Part shown: positions 12,834 through 23,949 of the stretch, piece by piece
Numbering within the stretch: the first letter of the stretch is position 1
Layout: each line of letters opens with the position of its first letter
NCBI GenBank assembly: GCA_010093485.1
Contig: MU001502.1
Coordinates: 1,813,159-1,877,158 of the forward strand
DNA from: Karstenula rhodostoma CBS 690.94
Taxonomy: Eukaryota; Ascomycota; Dothideomycetes; Pleosporales; Didymosphaeriaceae
Direction of reading: 5' to 3'
DNA: 64,000 nt
Program-made: the position numbers and the translations under genes
Notes under the pieces: model-generated
Databases searched by the model: none
What the model saw: only the letters and a program-made list of their open reading frames with translations
Told to the model about the DNA's origin: nothing

Positions 12834-12875
12834 CTCGACCCTCGACCCTCGACCCTCGACCCTCGACCCTCGACC
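12834..12875. repeat. (CTCGACC)6 tandem heptamer
   Basis: Six perfect copies of the heptamer CTCGACC lie about 420 bp upstream of the ATG at 13296, inside a pyrimidine-rich promoter stretch. The array may vary between strains. Any regulatory effect is inference. Confidence 0.9.
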
Positions 12876-13090
12876 CTCCTTCGACCGCTCTTCGCCCACC
12901 GCCCTGCCACCGCTGACCTGGCCCGACCTGAGCAGTCTGCGTGCCCCCATTTGCATACTCCCGGCTCGTTACTCGCCCGCGACCACCCTCCTCGACTCCC
13001 TCACCCACGGAAGCAACCCTGCGCGTGCCGCACCTACCGCACCTACCCCTCCCCGTCTCTCTTCCCCAATACTGGACCCGCTGCCACTGC

Positions 13091-13198
13091 TATAAAAGGC
13101 CGCCGTCGTTACCGCACGCCAGCCCACCCCACCGACGCTCGCTGCCGCAATTGCTCGCTGCCTGGCCCTCCATCTCTGGGCCTCTGCGCGGTATAAAA
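13091..13198 (+). promoter_or_regulatory. Two TATA boxes before the SPT23/MGA2-like gene
   Basis: Two TATAAAA motifs lie at 13091-13097 and 13192-13198, about 205 and 104 bp upstream of the ATG at 13296, inside CT-rich DNA typical of strongly transcribed fungal promoters. They suggest one or two transcription starts with short leaders, which makes it less likely that the whole 6.6-kb upstream stretch is 5' UTR. Confidence 0.6.
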
Positions 13199-13295
13199 CA
13201 GGGCGCCCGCCCGTGGCCGCGCCGCACCGCACCGTGCATTTCTGCATGTTCGCGACTCTCTTTCTATCCCTACCCTCTGCCACACACCATCTGCC

Positions 13296-15176
13296 ATGGA
13301 CGCCCCCCACTTCTATGCTCCTGCCGGGGACGACTCCTTCTTCCCGGGCATCTTGCCCACCACTGTGAACCCCGAGGACCTGCATTCGACGACCAGCTTG
13401 TTGCTAGACGACCTCGTCAACGCTTCCAATGCCTCCAACAGCCAATTCTACCAGGACCTAGACGCCCACGACTCCGGCGTCGACCTGCGAGGCCACTGGA
13501 CGTCGTCGACCAAGCAGGATTCGGCCGAGCCCTTCGACCCCTTCCTCGCCATGGACGACTCTCCCATGGCCGCCAACAGCCCCTCGCCGGCCACGGACAT
13601 GATGTTCAGCCAGTCCAACTCCCCAGGTGACTTTGCCCGTGACCACAGCTCTGTCAGCTCCCCCGAGGGTGTTGCCTCGGCTGTCAAGAGGGACCCCAGC
13701 ACCCCCGAAGGAGCCGACTTGTGGAGCATACGACCGGACGCGATCCTCATTCCGCAGTCAAGAGACGCGCCCCACGTCTCCCTCATCCCGGACAAGAAAA
13801 AAACCCGTGCCGAGACGCAGATCAAGATGACCCTCGCCATGGATCCGCTGGATAATGTCGAGTATATCCGCTTTCCGCGCAAAACCCTCGCCAAGCCCAA
13901 GCATTTTGCCTCGGACGAAGAGAGGCGAGACGTGGAGTCAAAGGGCGCTGTGCTGCAGATGGATGTCAACCTCGTCTGCGCAACCGCCATCGACAACCCA
14001 CAGGACCGCCAACGAGCTCTGCGGCGGGCCGCGGGTATCGAGGAGATCCCCCGCAGGCCCGAAGGCGCCTCCGTCACCGACCTGGACAAGGAGGACCCCT
14101 CACACCCGCAGAATGGAGGCGAGGTGCTCATCTGCGACGGCTGCAAAGAGCGCGAGCGCAAACGTTACGACCGCAAGAAGAAGCGCGGCGACGACGAAGC
14201 CGAGTTCTCCAAGTACGAGAACGACCGCGTCATCATGATCAACGAAAAGGAGCACAAGAAGCTCCGAGACGCAGACTCCGGAGACATGGCCTTTTCGCCC
14301 CGTGCCAGACAAGTCGACTTCGCCATGCGCATCACGTGTTATTGTCGACATCAGGAGGAGAAGACGCCTATGGGCTACCGCGTCATCTTCACCTTTAAGC
14401 TCAACAACGCCTTGCTCGTGCAGCACATTTCCGATGTCTTTCACATTACCGACGACCACAAGAACAAGGAGATGTCAGTGGAAACGCTGCCGCAGTCGCT
14501 TGCCATTCCTCAATACGGTTTGCACCAATACCCCCAGCAGTCGAACGTGGTCGTGCCCATGTACCAGTTTACGGACAACTATGGACTGAACGCGTACTCG
14601 CAACCCACGACACCCATTGTGTCGCAATTCACATCGCCCATCTCGCCAATGGACACTTCGTTTTCCTCGGCGCCCCCACAAATGTCGCAGCCTATGCCGC
14701 AGTCCTTGCCTCCGTCGATGCCTCCCTCCATGAACCAGGGAATGAGCCATACCATGGGCCAGGGAATGAACCAAACCATGGGCCAGGCCGCCTCTCAATC
14801 GATGCCAACGTTGGCGCAGCAGGCCCGCCAACCCGGAGCCGCGTTCCCGGCCACTGTGTCGACCAATAATACGCCGTATCCAAGACATCAGCGAGGCCAC
14901 AGCAATTACTACGACAGCACCCCGCTAATGAGCCCAGTATCGCAGCTGGGCTTTGGAGAGACGCACGGCCTTCCTCGGCCCCAGTCCTTGGACAACTTCA
15001 ACTTTACATACACGCCCAATGGCACGGATTTCCAGAACCAATACTTCAACTCGGCACCACCGTCGACGGGAGGAACGCCCATCAACCTCTCGCGGCCGGC
15101 GTCGCCGAATTGGGAGCAGGGCCCTAATAAAAAGGGCAAGACGTTACGGTGTGTTTACTTCTACGTGGACGAGTAG
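13296..15176 (+). CDS. Short SPT23/MGA2-like transcriptional regulator
   Basis: A single uninterrupted 626-residue frame. Residues about 170-390 match the SPT23/MGA2-type DNA-binding region: ETQIKMTLAMDPL, a basic Cys pair (ICDGCKERERKRYDRKKK), MRITCYCRHQEEKTPMGYRV and ITDDHKNKE. In yeast, Spt23 and Mga2 are ER-anchored activators of lipid desaturation genes, and full-length homologues carry an IPT/TIG domain, ankyrin repeats and a C-terminal membrane anchor. Here the part after residue 400 is only low-complexity Gln/Met/Pro/Ser-rich sequence (repeats of GMNQTMGQ type), and the protein stops where the IPT domain would follow. No IPT or ankyrin coding sequence is visible in the next 2 kb. It may therefore be a soluble paralogue or a truncated family member. 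The family call is fairly firm; the target genes are unknown. Confidence 0.85.
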   Translation: MDAPHFYAPAGDDSFFPGILPTTVNPEDLHSTTSLLLDDLVNASNASNSQFYQDLDAHDSGVDLRGHWTSSTKQDSAEPFDPFLAMDDSPMAANSPSPATDMMFSQSNSPGDFARDHSSVSSPEGVASAVKRDPSTPEGADLWSIRPDAILIPQSRDAPHVSLIPDKKKTRAETQIKMTLAMDPLDNVEYIRFPRKTLAKPKHFASDEERRDVESKGAVLQMDVNLVCATAIDNPQDRQRALRRAAGIEEIPRRPEGASVTDLDKEDPSHPQNGGEVLICDGCKERERKRYDRKKKRGDDEAEFSKYENDRVIMINEKEHKKLRDADSGDMAFSPRARQVDFAMRITCYCRHQEEKTPMGYRVIFTFKLNNALLVQHISDVFHITDDHKNKEMSVETLPQSLAIPQYGLHQYPQQSNVVVPMYQFTDNYGLNAYSQPTTPIVSQFTSPISPMDTSFSSAPPQMSQPMPQSLPPSMPPSMNQGMSHTMGQGMNQTMGQAASQSMPTLAQQARQPGAAFPATVSTNNTPYPRHQRGHSNYYDSTPLMSPVSQLGFGETHGLPRPQSLDNFNFTYTPNGTDFQNQYFNSAPPSTGGTPINLSRPASPNWEQGPNKKGKTLRCVYFYVDE

Positions 15177-17424
15177 CCACGCGTGCCGCGCCACTTTTCA
15201 TATTTCATTTGTTTTTTCATATTCTGACGTTACGAGACAATTTTAGGTTGAGTGTACCATCAACGGCATGTCTCGCCAACACGCGGCCGGACACGCGGCG
15301 AGACTACAATTTTAACTTTCGATCCGGATAAGCATTTGCGCGGCGTTGGCGGGGATTTTCACATAATCATGGGGGCTGGCTGGGATTGGATTCGGAGGCC
15401 GGGTACAGGTCACGGGATAGGCTGGGATGGATCGGGGCGTTATTACCATGTGCTTCATGTGCAACATGATCTTGGGCACGGGCAGTGATTTTACTACAGG
15501 GATTCGGGCGCACGCCGACCGAGGTGTGCCAGGCCGGGGGCGTTATAGCGGCGGCTTGCACAATAGCTACGAAGGGGCCTTATCTTACCTTCTCTGGATG
15601 TGTGGTTATAGAGCGGCTTTGGGATGGGTTGGATTCGGTTCTTTTCCTTGGTCACGGTTTGCTCGATAGAATCTTTTTAATCAACACGGAATGGAGGCAG
15701 GACTCGCGGCGCGGGATGCGTGGCTCTTGCGCGGAGCGTTTGGGCAGGCAGCATAGTTTCCCCGTCGTTATTAATTCATGGTTGGTGTCCCAGCCCGGGA
15801 CACGGCACACAGCGCACTTGGTTTGATGACGTTGGTGTTGTGGCGGGGGCTTTACTTGCTCCCCGTGCAGACTTTCGGGGAATGTGGTGGGCAAGGAGCG
15901 GAGCTGACCGCGGCCTCCGAAAGCGGCGCTGGGACGTCACAGCGAAGATTCCACGCTTCTACACAGTACGCAGCAGACCAGACGGACGGGACGACCCCCC
16001 CCCCCCCCCCCCCGCGTCGGAGCATTAGGGTTGTATGTAGATATGGGATTGGGTAGGTAGCTAAGCTGCGAAGTGCGGCAGTCGTGCTGCCAGTGCAGGC
16101 TAGAATACCTACGTACATACTACACAGTGCACGTCGATGCGACTCAGCTTTGCTGCTACAGTACAGCTACCTACACTGCACTCCCCTTCACCAGCCACAC
16201 GCATCCATCCATCCTCCAAGCCTAAGCGGCCCCCAGCCCCCCACCTCCTTCCGCCCCACGTCCACGCTTTCCGCTCCGCTCCCACGGCGGCTCCGACTCC
16301 GAAGTCCGCCTTCCCCTGCCTGCCTGCCTGTCTGCCGACGACAACCCATCTCTACCTACCACACACCCAGACTGGCCAGCCGCGCGAGATACCCTCTAGA
16401 TGCGTAGGTAGACCGGTTGCTACGTAGTACTCTCCTCCGTCCTGTCCTGTCCCGTGCTGTGCTGGGCTCAGCTCAAAGCGGAGCGCGCGCGGTAGACGTA
16501 TGCAAACGTAACTGGCGGCTCGGCTCGGCTTAGCTTGGCTTGGGCAGCGGAGAGGCCTCCGACTGGTGCGGAAAGGCTTGGTCCGGATCGGATCGGTGTG
16601 TGGGGGTTGGTATGCTACGGAGATGCGCTAAGCGTAGTGGAGCATCGATCAACGCGGGCAGCGTGGGGAGTCTGGAAGGGCGGGTGTAGTGTTCGGGGGA
16701 GGTTTGAGGGAAGGGAGGAGTGCTGCTTTCGTGATGGTACGGACAGACAGACAGACAGTCGAGGGAGATGTGCTGGAGCGGGCCGGGTGGGGCCGAGGAG
16801 GCATGCACGCAGCGAATCGGGGGTGTGTTTGGAGGAGGGAGGAGGGCATGGATTGTTCTGTGTAGAGGAGATGCCGCATCGAGAAGGTGTGCGCAAGGGG
16901 ACATGCCCACCTTTCAGATGCGGACTGACAGCGACGCACATGCGGACTGCTACTGCGATATTCTGCTCTGCCCATCGCGCAACAACGTGCAAGGACTACA
17001 CGCGGATTGTTCCTGAGAAGGGCACAATCGCTCCAGATTGTCCACACAGTACTCTTATCGCATCGCCAGACACATATACGCACCCCAATTGCACTTCTGT
17101 AGCCCACCACGCCCTCATCTACATAGATTGTTCAGGCGTGCCGAGCGGTGCCCGCCCTGCTGGGCCGATATAGTGCCACGCGTAGGCGAATATCGATTCT
17201 GCATGCAGGGTCTGTATCGGGCGTCGTATGGACAACGTGCTGACGGAAACGGAAGCGGATATGGGCGTGATGGAGAGCAGGGGGTATTCTGGAAGGTAGG
17301 CATGGAGCGGTGCGGGTGGGGGTCCGAGGAGGGACATTCGGGTAGAGGGTTGCTTTGTGTGATATTTGATGTCATGTGATATCGGAGGTGCAGCGCTTGC
17401 TATCATGTCTGCAATCATGCTCGT
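15177..17424. other. Intergenic, 2.2 kb, no gene seen
   Basis: Several open frames on both strands around 15400-16060 and 16530-17400 overlap each other and lack motifs; I treat them as chance. The stretch holds a 19-C homopolymer (15995-16013) and simple repeats of CCTG (about 16317-16332) and CAGA (about 16744-16757). It is likely 3' flank of the regulator and of clpX, whose ends face each other. Confidence 0.55.
15995..16013. repeat. Poly-C run, 19 bases
   Basis: An uninterrupted run of 19 cytosines. Length-unstable and error-prone in sequencing; no function inferred. Confidence 0.9.
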
Positions 17425-19330
17425 CTAGTACCCTGCCGCGCCGGCCTTTCTGTACTCCTCAAAGCTGCTGATACTACTGAGATGCTCTTCCCGCTCGCGC
17501 AGCAGGTCCTGCCACTCATCCTCCGCCTGCGCGGCCATTGTTTCAAACGCCTGTGATTGCCCACGGTGGAACAGCAGCGGCGCGCGCTTGAGCTGCGCGG
17601 CTTCCTGCGTCACGAGGATGTGCTTTACCGTGCTTCCTACACCGCATAATCAGCCTTTGCCGTAATATCAAACGAGGGGTGAGGGGTATATACGTACCAG
17701 GCGCCTCGAACTTGGTCCCCAGCAGCAAGCGCTCGACGACGGCCTTGAGGCCGCGCGCGCCCGTGCCCATGGTGTTGGCCTTTTTCGCAATCTCCCGCAG
17801 TGACCCGGATGTGAAACGCAGCTCCATGCCGTCGGCGTGGAAGAGGGCGGCTTCCTGGCGGATGAGACTGTTCTTCGGCTCGGTGAGGACGCGCACGAGG
17901 GCTTCTTCGTCCAGCGCCGACACCGCGCACGTATTTGGGATGCGCCCAATGAGCTCGGGGATCATGCCGTACTTTTGCAGGTCCGCCGGGACCACGTAGT
18001 TGAGCACATTGTACTCCTCCTCGCGGTACTTTGTGTGCCGCGTGTGAGACGGCGTGTGGGACGGCGTGGGGGCTTCGGATTCGGAGGGCACGTAGATGGG
18101 GAGGTCCTGGCGGAAGGTTTCGACGTCGGCATCGCTGAGCATGGTGTCGTGTTTGCCCTGGTCACGATTAGCTGCGCGCACCTGGGCGCCAAAACCAAGG
18201 CCGCCTTTGGCTTTGCGGTCGAGGATGATCTTTTCGAGGCCGACGAAGGCGCCGGTGCAGATGAAGAGGATGTTGTCGGTCCGAACGTTGAAGACTTCGC
18301 CTTTGCCGCCGGGGGAGATGGGACCTGCGCCGGAGCCTGGGCGTGAGCTGTCCATTGGGTTGCTAGAGGAGAAGTTGCCCGAGCTGCCCGCTGCGCCAGG
18401 GGGTTTCCCGCTGCCTCCCCGTTCTGCTTTGGCTTGTATCTGCAGCGTGGTGCCCTCGATGATCTTGAGCAACGACTGCTGCACGCCTTCGCCACCGACG
18501 TCCTTACCGTGCGCCATCTTGACGCCGGCAATCTTGTCAATCTCGTCTAGGACTATGATGCCGTGCTCTGTCGCCTCCACATCGTAGTTGGCGGCCACGA
18601 GGAGCCTCTGCACGCAGGTCTCCGCGTCTTCCCCAATGTACCCCGACTGCGTAAAGGGCGTGCAGTCAGACATGCTGAAGGGCACTTCCAGTATGCGGGC
18701 GAGTGTCTTGGCTATCAGTGTCTTGCCCACGCCAGTCGGGCCCAGCATCAGCACGTTGGACTTTTCAATATGCATGGGGCTGGTGTCTTCTAATGGCGGT
18801 GGATCGGGCGGCGGGTCTATGTGAGACGTGTACAGGCGCATGGTAGGCTGCTGACCCGGGAACTCGTCTTCAAACGTCAGCCATGCTCACGCGACGGACC
18901 GAAGAAGCAAGGCGAATTCACCTTCTACGGGGTGTCTGTAGGCAAGCGCCTGCCGAGCAGCTCTCTCCTCGCGGCGGAGCAGCTCCTCCTCCTGCCGCTG
19001 TATCTCGCGTATGCGCAGATAGTGGCCATATACAGCCGTGGCGAGGACGCGCTTGGCGTGTTGCTGGCCGACGACAAACTGATCCAGGTGCTCCTTGAGC
19101 ATGCGAGGCGTTACGCGGCTGACGCCTTGGCTGGGTGAGCCGGCCAAGGGCCCTCTGGTCGGTTCGTTGGGCTCATAGAAGCTGCTGAAACCTTGACCGG
19201 AGAAGTCGGAGCGGTTGTACTGGGAGCGCTGCGCGGTGCCAGTATGGAAGGCGCGGCGGGCGATGGCGGCAAGGGCCAGGTACGAGGCACGGGCCTGCGG
19301 GGAAATGACGACGAAGGTGCGTGAGGCCAT
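17425..19330 (-). CDS. mcx1: Mitochondrial ClpX-type AAA+ unfoldase (Mcx1)
   Basis: Exons 18922-19330, 17698-18867 and 17425-17636 give 596 residues; the introns are 54 and 61 bp. The N-terminus ([20 protein letters not shown], then Arg-rich) looks like a mitochondrial presequence. AAA+ motifs are complete: Walker A GPTGVGKT at residues 179-186, pore loop GYIGED at 212-217, Walker B IIVLDEID ending near 246, a GRIP motif (ELIGRIPN) and sensor 2 in [11 protein letters not shown]. The Cys4 zinc-binding domain of bacterial ClpX is absent, as in fungal Mcx1. A Gly/Ser/Pro-rich insert lies after the Walker B region ([14 protein letters not shown]). ClpX unfolds matrix proteins, and in yeast it activates heme synthesis; no clpP gene is nearby. 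It is divergent from the branching-enzyme gene. Very confident. Confidence 0.95.
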
Positions 19331-19977
19331 GATCGCAAGGTGTGGGGATCGTTCACATAGCGACCGCCGGGCTACGAGGCGTGGACGGCTCGCAGAGCTG
19401 ACGGCACGGATGGTAGCAGTCTGCAGGCGGTGCGAGACAAGCAGCGGCGGTGGAGGGTGAGTCGTGAGCTCTTCTCCGCTTCGGGAGCAGCTGGGGGCGG
19501 GGCGGGGCAGCGCAGGGCACGACCAATAAGCCAGCCCGGCCCACCACACCACGCGCCCCGACACGACACGGGACGACAGCCACAGAGCCTCAAACGCTCC
19601 GAGAAAGCTTCCAGTGCCAATTCGACCGACTCGGAAACCTGCGCGCATGCCGGTCCGAAAAATCGCCCGTTGATCTGCGCGAGGCAGAGGCTGGTGGCGT
19701 GCGGCGTGCGGCTTGCGGCTGCGACGCGATGCTGCTCCTGTAGGCTACCCTGCAAGCGCGCGCGCTGTGACGTACGAGCACGGGCGACAAGGGTGTAGCT
19801 TTTGGTTGAGGACGATGCTCTGCAGCAATTGGAGCCTACCCCGCAACCCTCTTTCTGCCCCGACAACGACAAGAGCTGCAGCGTGAGAATCGTTAAATCC
19901 TTGTTTCACTTGTTTCATCGTTTCCATCGCATCCCCCCGAGCAGAGCAGAGCCTTCACCCGCCCTCCACCACGAGCC
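19331..19977. promoter_or_regulatory. Shared divergent promoter region of mcx1 and GLC3
   Basis: 647 bp separate the two start codons (19330 minus, 19978 plus). No gene is visible in it. The strand reading into GLC3 ends in a CT-rich leader, with ATCGTTTCCATCGC shortly before the ATG. It probably drives both housekeeping genes. Confidence 0.6.
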
Positions 19978-22328
19978 ATGGCGCTCAACGACGCATCCGC
20001 AAACTCCATCACGGACAACCCGGCTGGCCAGGCACCAAATGATGGAACCGGTATGTCTGCAGCTTCAATGATGCCCCGAACTCGGTAGACTGACTGACCT
20101 TTCGCAGGAATCACCCAGCTCGACTCCTATCTCGACCCCTTCAAGCCTGCCCTGCGCAGCCGCTACGCGAAAGCCCAGCAATGGCTCAAGACCATCCAGG
20201 ACACCGAGGGTGGCATGGAAAAGTTCACGAGGGCAAGCATTCTCCATCTTCTCGGTGAGAACAACGGCTAATCGCGGCCATAGGGGTATGAAAAGTACGG
20301 TTTCAACGTGAAGGACAATGGCGACGTGGTGTATCGCGAATGGGCCCCCAATGCCCTGCGCGCCTTCCTCATCGGCGACTTCAACAACTGGGACCGCGAT
20401 GCTACTCCCATGACGAAGGACCAGTTTGGCGTGTGGGAGGTTACAATTCCCAGCAGCAATGGCCAGCCAACGATACCCCATGATTCGAAGCTCAAGGTCC
20501 GTATATTCGTCCCAACGAAAAAGCCAGGATACTGATACGGTACCGCAGATTTCCTTTGTCGTACCAAATGACCACGCGCGCCAGGAGCGTATCCCCGCGT
20601 GGATCAAGCGCGTCACGCAGGATCTCAACGTCTCGCCTGTTTACGATGCGCGCTTTTGGAACCCGCCCAAGGAGGACCAATACGTCTTCAAGAACCAGCG
20701 CCCGCCCAAGCCTGCCAGCGCTCGCATATACGAAGCCCATGTCGGCATCTCCTCCCCAGATCCCAAAGTCGCGACATACAAGGAGTTTACGCAAAACAAC
20801 CTCCCCAGGATTAAGAACCTAGGATACAACGTCATCCAGCTCATGGCCATTATGGAGCACGCCTACTACGCAAGCTTTGGCTACCAGATCAACAGCTTCT
20901 TCGCGGCCAGCAGTCGCTACGGGTTTCCAGACGACCTGAAAGAGCTGATTGACACCGCACACGGCATGGGCATCACCGTCCTGCTCGATGTCGTCCACAG
21001 CCACGCGTCCAAGAACGTACTGGACGGTTTGAACATGTTTGACGGCAGCGATCACCTCTACTTCCACGAGGGTGCCAAGGGTCGTCACCAGCTGTGGGAC
21101 AGCCGTCTATTCAACTATGGAAGCCACGAAGTCATGCGCTTCCTACTCAGCAATCTTCGTTTCTGGATGGAAGAGTATCAGTTTGATGGATTCCGGTTCG
21201 ACGGAGTCACCAGCATGCTGTACACTCACCACGGCATTGGAACGTAAGTTTGAGATAACATCGTGTTACCATCCGCTAACCCAACCAGTGGCTTCTCCGG
21301 CGGATACCACGAGTATTTCGGCCCTGGTGTTGACGAGGAAGGCGTAGTTTACCTAATGGTTGCTAATGAGATGCTGCACCAGCTATACCCAGATGTAATC
21401 ACCATTGCAGAGGACGTTTCAGGAATGCCAGGTCTTTGCGTGGCACTATCGCTGGGCGGAATAGGATTTGACTACCGACTTGCCATGGCCGTTCCCGACC
21501 TATACATCAAGTGGTTGAAGGAGAAGCAGGACATTGACTGGGACATGGGCAGCCTCACCTTCACCCTGACCAATCGTCGTCACGGCGAAAAGACGATTGC
21601 CTACGCAGAGAGCCATGACCAAGCGTAAGTGTCCGCACTTGACCTCTCTTCAAATACTCACAAATCTCAGTTTGGTCGGCGACAAAACTCTCCTCTTTTG
21701 GCTATGCGACGCCGAAATGTACACCAACATGTCCATCATGTCCGAAGAAACCGCCGTCATCTCCCGCGGCCTCTCCCTCCACAAGATGATCCGCCTCATC
21801 ACGCACGGCCTCGGCGGCGAGGGTTACCTCAACTTTGAAGGCAATGAGTTCGGCCACCCCGAGTGGCTCGACTTCCCCCGCGAAGGCAACGGCAATTCGT
21901 TCCACTACGCGCGCCGCCAGTTCAACCTCGTCGACGACCAGCTCCTGCGCTACCGGTTCCTCTACGACTTCGACTCCAAGATGCAGTGGACAGAGGAGAA
22001 GTACGGGTGGCTGCACTCGCCGCAGGCGTACATTTCGCTCAAGCACGAGGGCGACAAGGTCATTGTGTTTGAGCGTGCGGGCCTGTTGTGGATCTTCAAC
22101 TTCCACCCGCAGAGCAGCTTCACCGACTACCGCGTCGGCGTTGAGCAGGAAGGCACCTACCGTATCGTGTTGAGCACCGACAGCAAGGACTTTGGAGGCC
22201 ACGCCAACATCGACGAGAGCACGCGCTTCTTCACGACGCCGTTTGCGTGGAACGGCAGGAAGAACTTCATCCAGGTGTACATCCCCGCGCGGACGGCGAT
22301 GGTGCTGGCGCTCGAAAACACCCTATAA
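19978..22328 (+). CDS. GLC3: 1,4-alpha-glucan (glycogen) branching enzyme
   Basis: Exons 19978-20050, 20108-20232, 20284-20496, 20549-21243, 21289-21624 and 21671-22328 join to 699 residues, the usual length. The enzyme cuts alpha-1,4 chains and transfers them to form alpha-1,6 branches in glycogen. An N-terminal CBM48 module ([20 protein letters not shown]) precedes the GH13_8 barrel. The catalytic triad is visible: Asp355 in [11 protein letters not shown], Glu410 in [12 protein letters not shown] and Asp479 in ESHDQ. The C-terminal beta domain carries [15 protein letters not shown] and ends with [13 protein letters not shown]. The second intron (20233-20283) must use a GC donor: only GCAAGC..TAG gives the conserved [12 protein letters not shown] join. 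All other introns are GT..AG, 45-57 bp. Confidence 0.97.
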
Positions 22329-22995
22329 ATATGAAAACACGCACGCATGAGGAGATTGGAGGCACTGAAAATTGGTGAAGAATGAGCGCGTTGGAGCTAA
22401 GCTAGCTATCTGGCTATCTCACTGTAATATTCTGCACGGCTGCTTTGTTGGCCGTTTTGTTTTCTGCTAGACACATAGAATGACACCCACATACCGCTGA
22501 TCTACATGTCTGCTTGCCTCGGCCTGTGGGTTTTCGCACACTTGGATCCAATTTTGCGGAGCCCATAACCTAAATCCACACTCGGTATTGAGTTTTGCTT
22601 ATGAATGCATCTTGTCACTGGGTCCAATGTCAACTTGTCGACCTATCAAAAGTCTTTGGTGATGTTGTTGAAAGTGAAATACTTTGCTCTGTCTGCTTCA
22701 ACGAATTGAGTGAGCTTCTTTCTAGGCTGTGGTTATGTGACCGCTATAGCTGGAAAGTGGTGATGGAACTGCTTTTGTGAGTACATGTCTTGCTTTTATT
22801 TCATTGCTATTGTCAAGGAAAAAAGTTAGATGACGGAAGTTGCTACACCTGTAAGAGTACTTGCAGTAACTAGTCCTCCGCTGTCAACCTACCTCAGATA
22901 TCTATCTTGAAAGTGAACAACGTGGAAGGCAACGATTATATGTATTGCTAGGCGTCGAGAGCCAATCTACCAACCATCTAGCACCTCCCAAAACG
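22329..22995. other. Intergenic, convergent 3' flanks
   Basis: No gene seen. Composition drops toward AT here compared with the coding DNA to the left. It holds the 3' ends of GLC3 (plus) and of the F-box-like gene (minus). Confidence 0.6.
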
Positions 22996-23949
22996 TCAAC
23001 TCACCGATTCCAAAAATTTGAGCCCCCGTTCCCTCCTCGCTTGCCAAGCCTTTTTCTTATACCCCCTCAGCTGCTCCGCGGAAAAGTACTGTTCAGGAAT
23101 ATCTCCCAACTCCCTCAACTGCTCAGCTATGTCCCACCTCCGCACCTCCACCCCATCCTTACACACCACAATCTCCCCCACATGCTCGAACAAAATCTGC
23201 CCACACGTAAACCACTTGTAATTCCCCCCCGCTAACAGCCCCTCCAGATTTTCCTCAACATACGCCACAAGATACCCCGGGTCCAGCACCGTCCCGCCAT
23301 TCTTGTTCCGCAGGGGTGAAAGACTGGTCAGCGGCGGCCCAAATTGCGCCGCCGCAACACCCGGCGGCGTCTGCACATCGATGCGTATGCAGTTCGCCGC
23401 GACGTGCATGTGCGTGTCCTCATCGCCCGTCTCGCCACGCACACCAACCCGCAGAAAGCGCTCCAGCACCGCATATAGCTGCCACCCCATAGCCGGGCCT
23501 AAACCGTTGCCGCTGGTAAAACCCTCGTACGACCGCCACCCCTTTACTTCATGCACACCGGAAATACGGAGCGCGACGTCTACGGTGTCGACGCGCGTTG
23601 TGGCGACGGGCACGCTGGTCCAGGTCGGCAGGAGCTCCGTTTCATTGAGGATGATGAGGTCGAGGGTGTAGCTTGGCGGACTGGCGGCGAGATGTGCGAG
23701 GGTGGCCTGCGTCTCGGTGCGGAGTTGTTTGGAGAGTTGGAGGAGAGAGTCGGTGGTTGTGTTGGGGGGTTTGCGCTCGTACAAGACGACATGGCTCCAG
23801 GCTCGGATGTGGGGAGTATTTAACTCGACGCGCGAGGGGAGGAGGGCTTCTGAGGATTGGCTAATGGAGGTTGGTGTGTTTGGCGTGAGGATGGCGTGGG
23901 TGCAGATTTGGTCGCGGATCTCGGGGGGGAGTGTCATGAGGGATGGCAT
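22996..23949 (-). CDS. Hypothetical protein with F-box-like N-terminus
   Basis: A single 317-residue frame without introns. It begins MPSLMTLPPEIRDQICTHAI, the LPPEIR.xI pattern seen at the start of many fungal F-box-like proteins. The rest resembles the large group of ascomycete proteins of about 300 residues that keep only this N-terminal helix: RLRTET-like QLRTETQATLAHL, an acidic middle part and a Lys/Arg-rich tail (GYKKKAWQARRERGLKF). If the F-box is functional it would link substrates to an SCF ubiquitin ligase, but I see no substrate-binding repeats. Coding potential is good; function is inference only. Confidence 0.75.
   Translation of the reverse strand: MPSLMTLPPEIRDQICTHAILTPNTPTSISQSSEALLPSRVELNTPHIRAWSHVVLYERKPPNTTTDSLLQLSKQLRTETQATLAHLAASPPSYTLDLIILNETELLPTWTSVPVATTRVDTVDVALRISGVHEVKGWRSYEGFTSGNGLGPAMGWQLYAVLERFLRVGVRGETGDEDTHMHVAANCIRIDVQTPPGVAAAQFGPPLTSLSPLRNKNGGTVLDPGYLVAYVEENLEGLLAGGNYKWFTCGQILFEHVGEIVVCKDGVEVRRWDIAEQLRELGDIPEQYFSAEQLRGYKKKAWQARRERGLKFLESVS

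Larger units (their letters stand above)
6721..13295. other. 6.6-kb gene-free stretch upstream of the SPT23/MGA2-like gene
   Basis: No open frame here has recognisable motifs, and I could not extend any by splicing into a plausible protein. Base composition is ordinary (not AT-rich), so this is not RIP-mutated transposon DNA. It contains a perfect 33-bp palindrome (8330-8362), a degenerate repeat of about 97 bp (10641-10810), and a CTCGACC heptamer array (12834-12875). Long upstream regions are common for fungal regulators, so enhancer DNA, a very long 5' leader or a non-coding RNA are all possible. A small or intron-rich gene could have been missed. Confidence 0.55.

Noticed and set aside
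12237..13196. 319-residue plus-strand open frame before the regulator gene
   Set aside because: Composition is Arg/Ala/Pro-rich, it includes the CTCGACC array and a TATA box, and overlapping frames on both strands are as long. No motif.
16530..17173. Opposed open frames of 126-212 residues
   Set aside because: Both strands are open because stops are rare in this composition; there are no domains and simple repeats are present. Not called as a gene.
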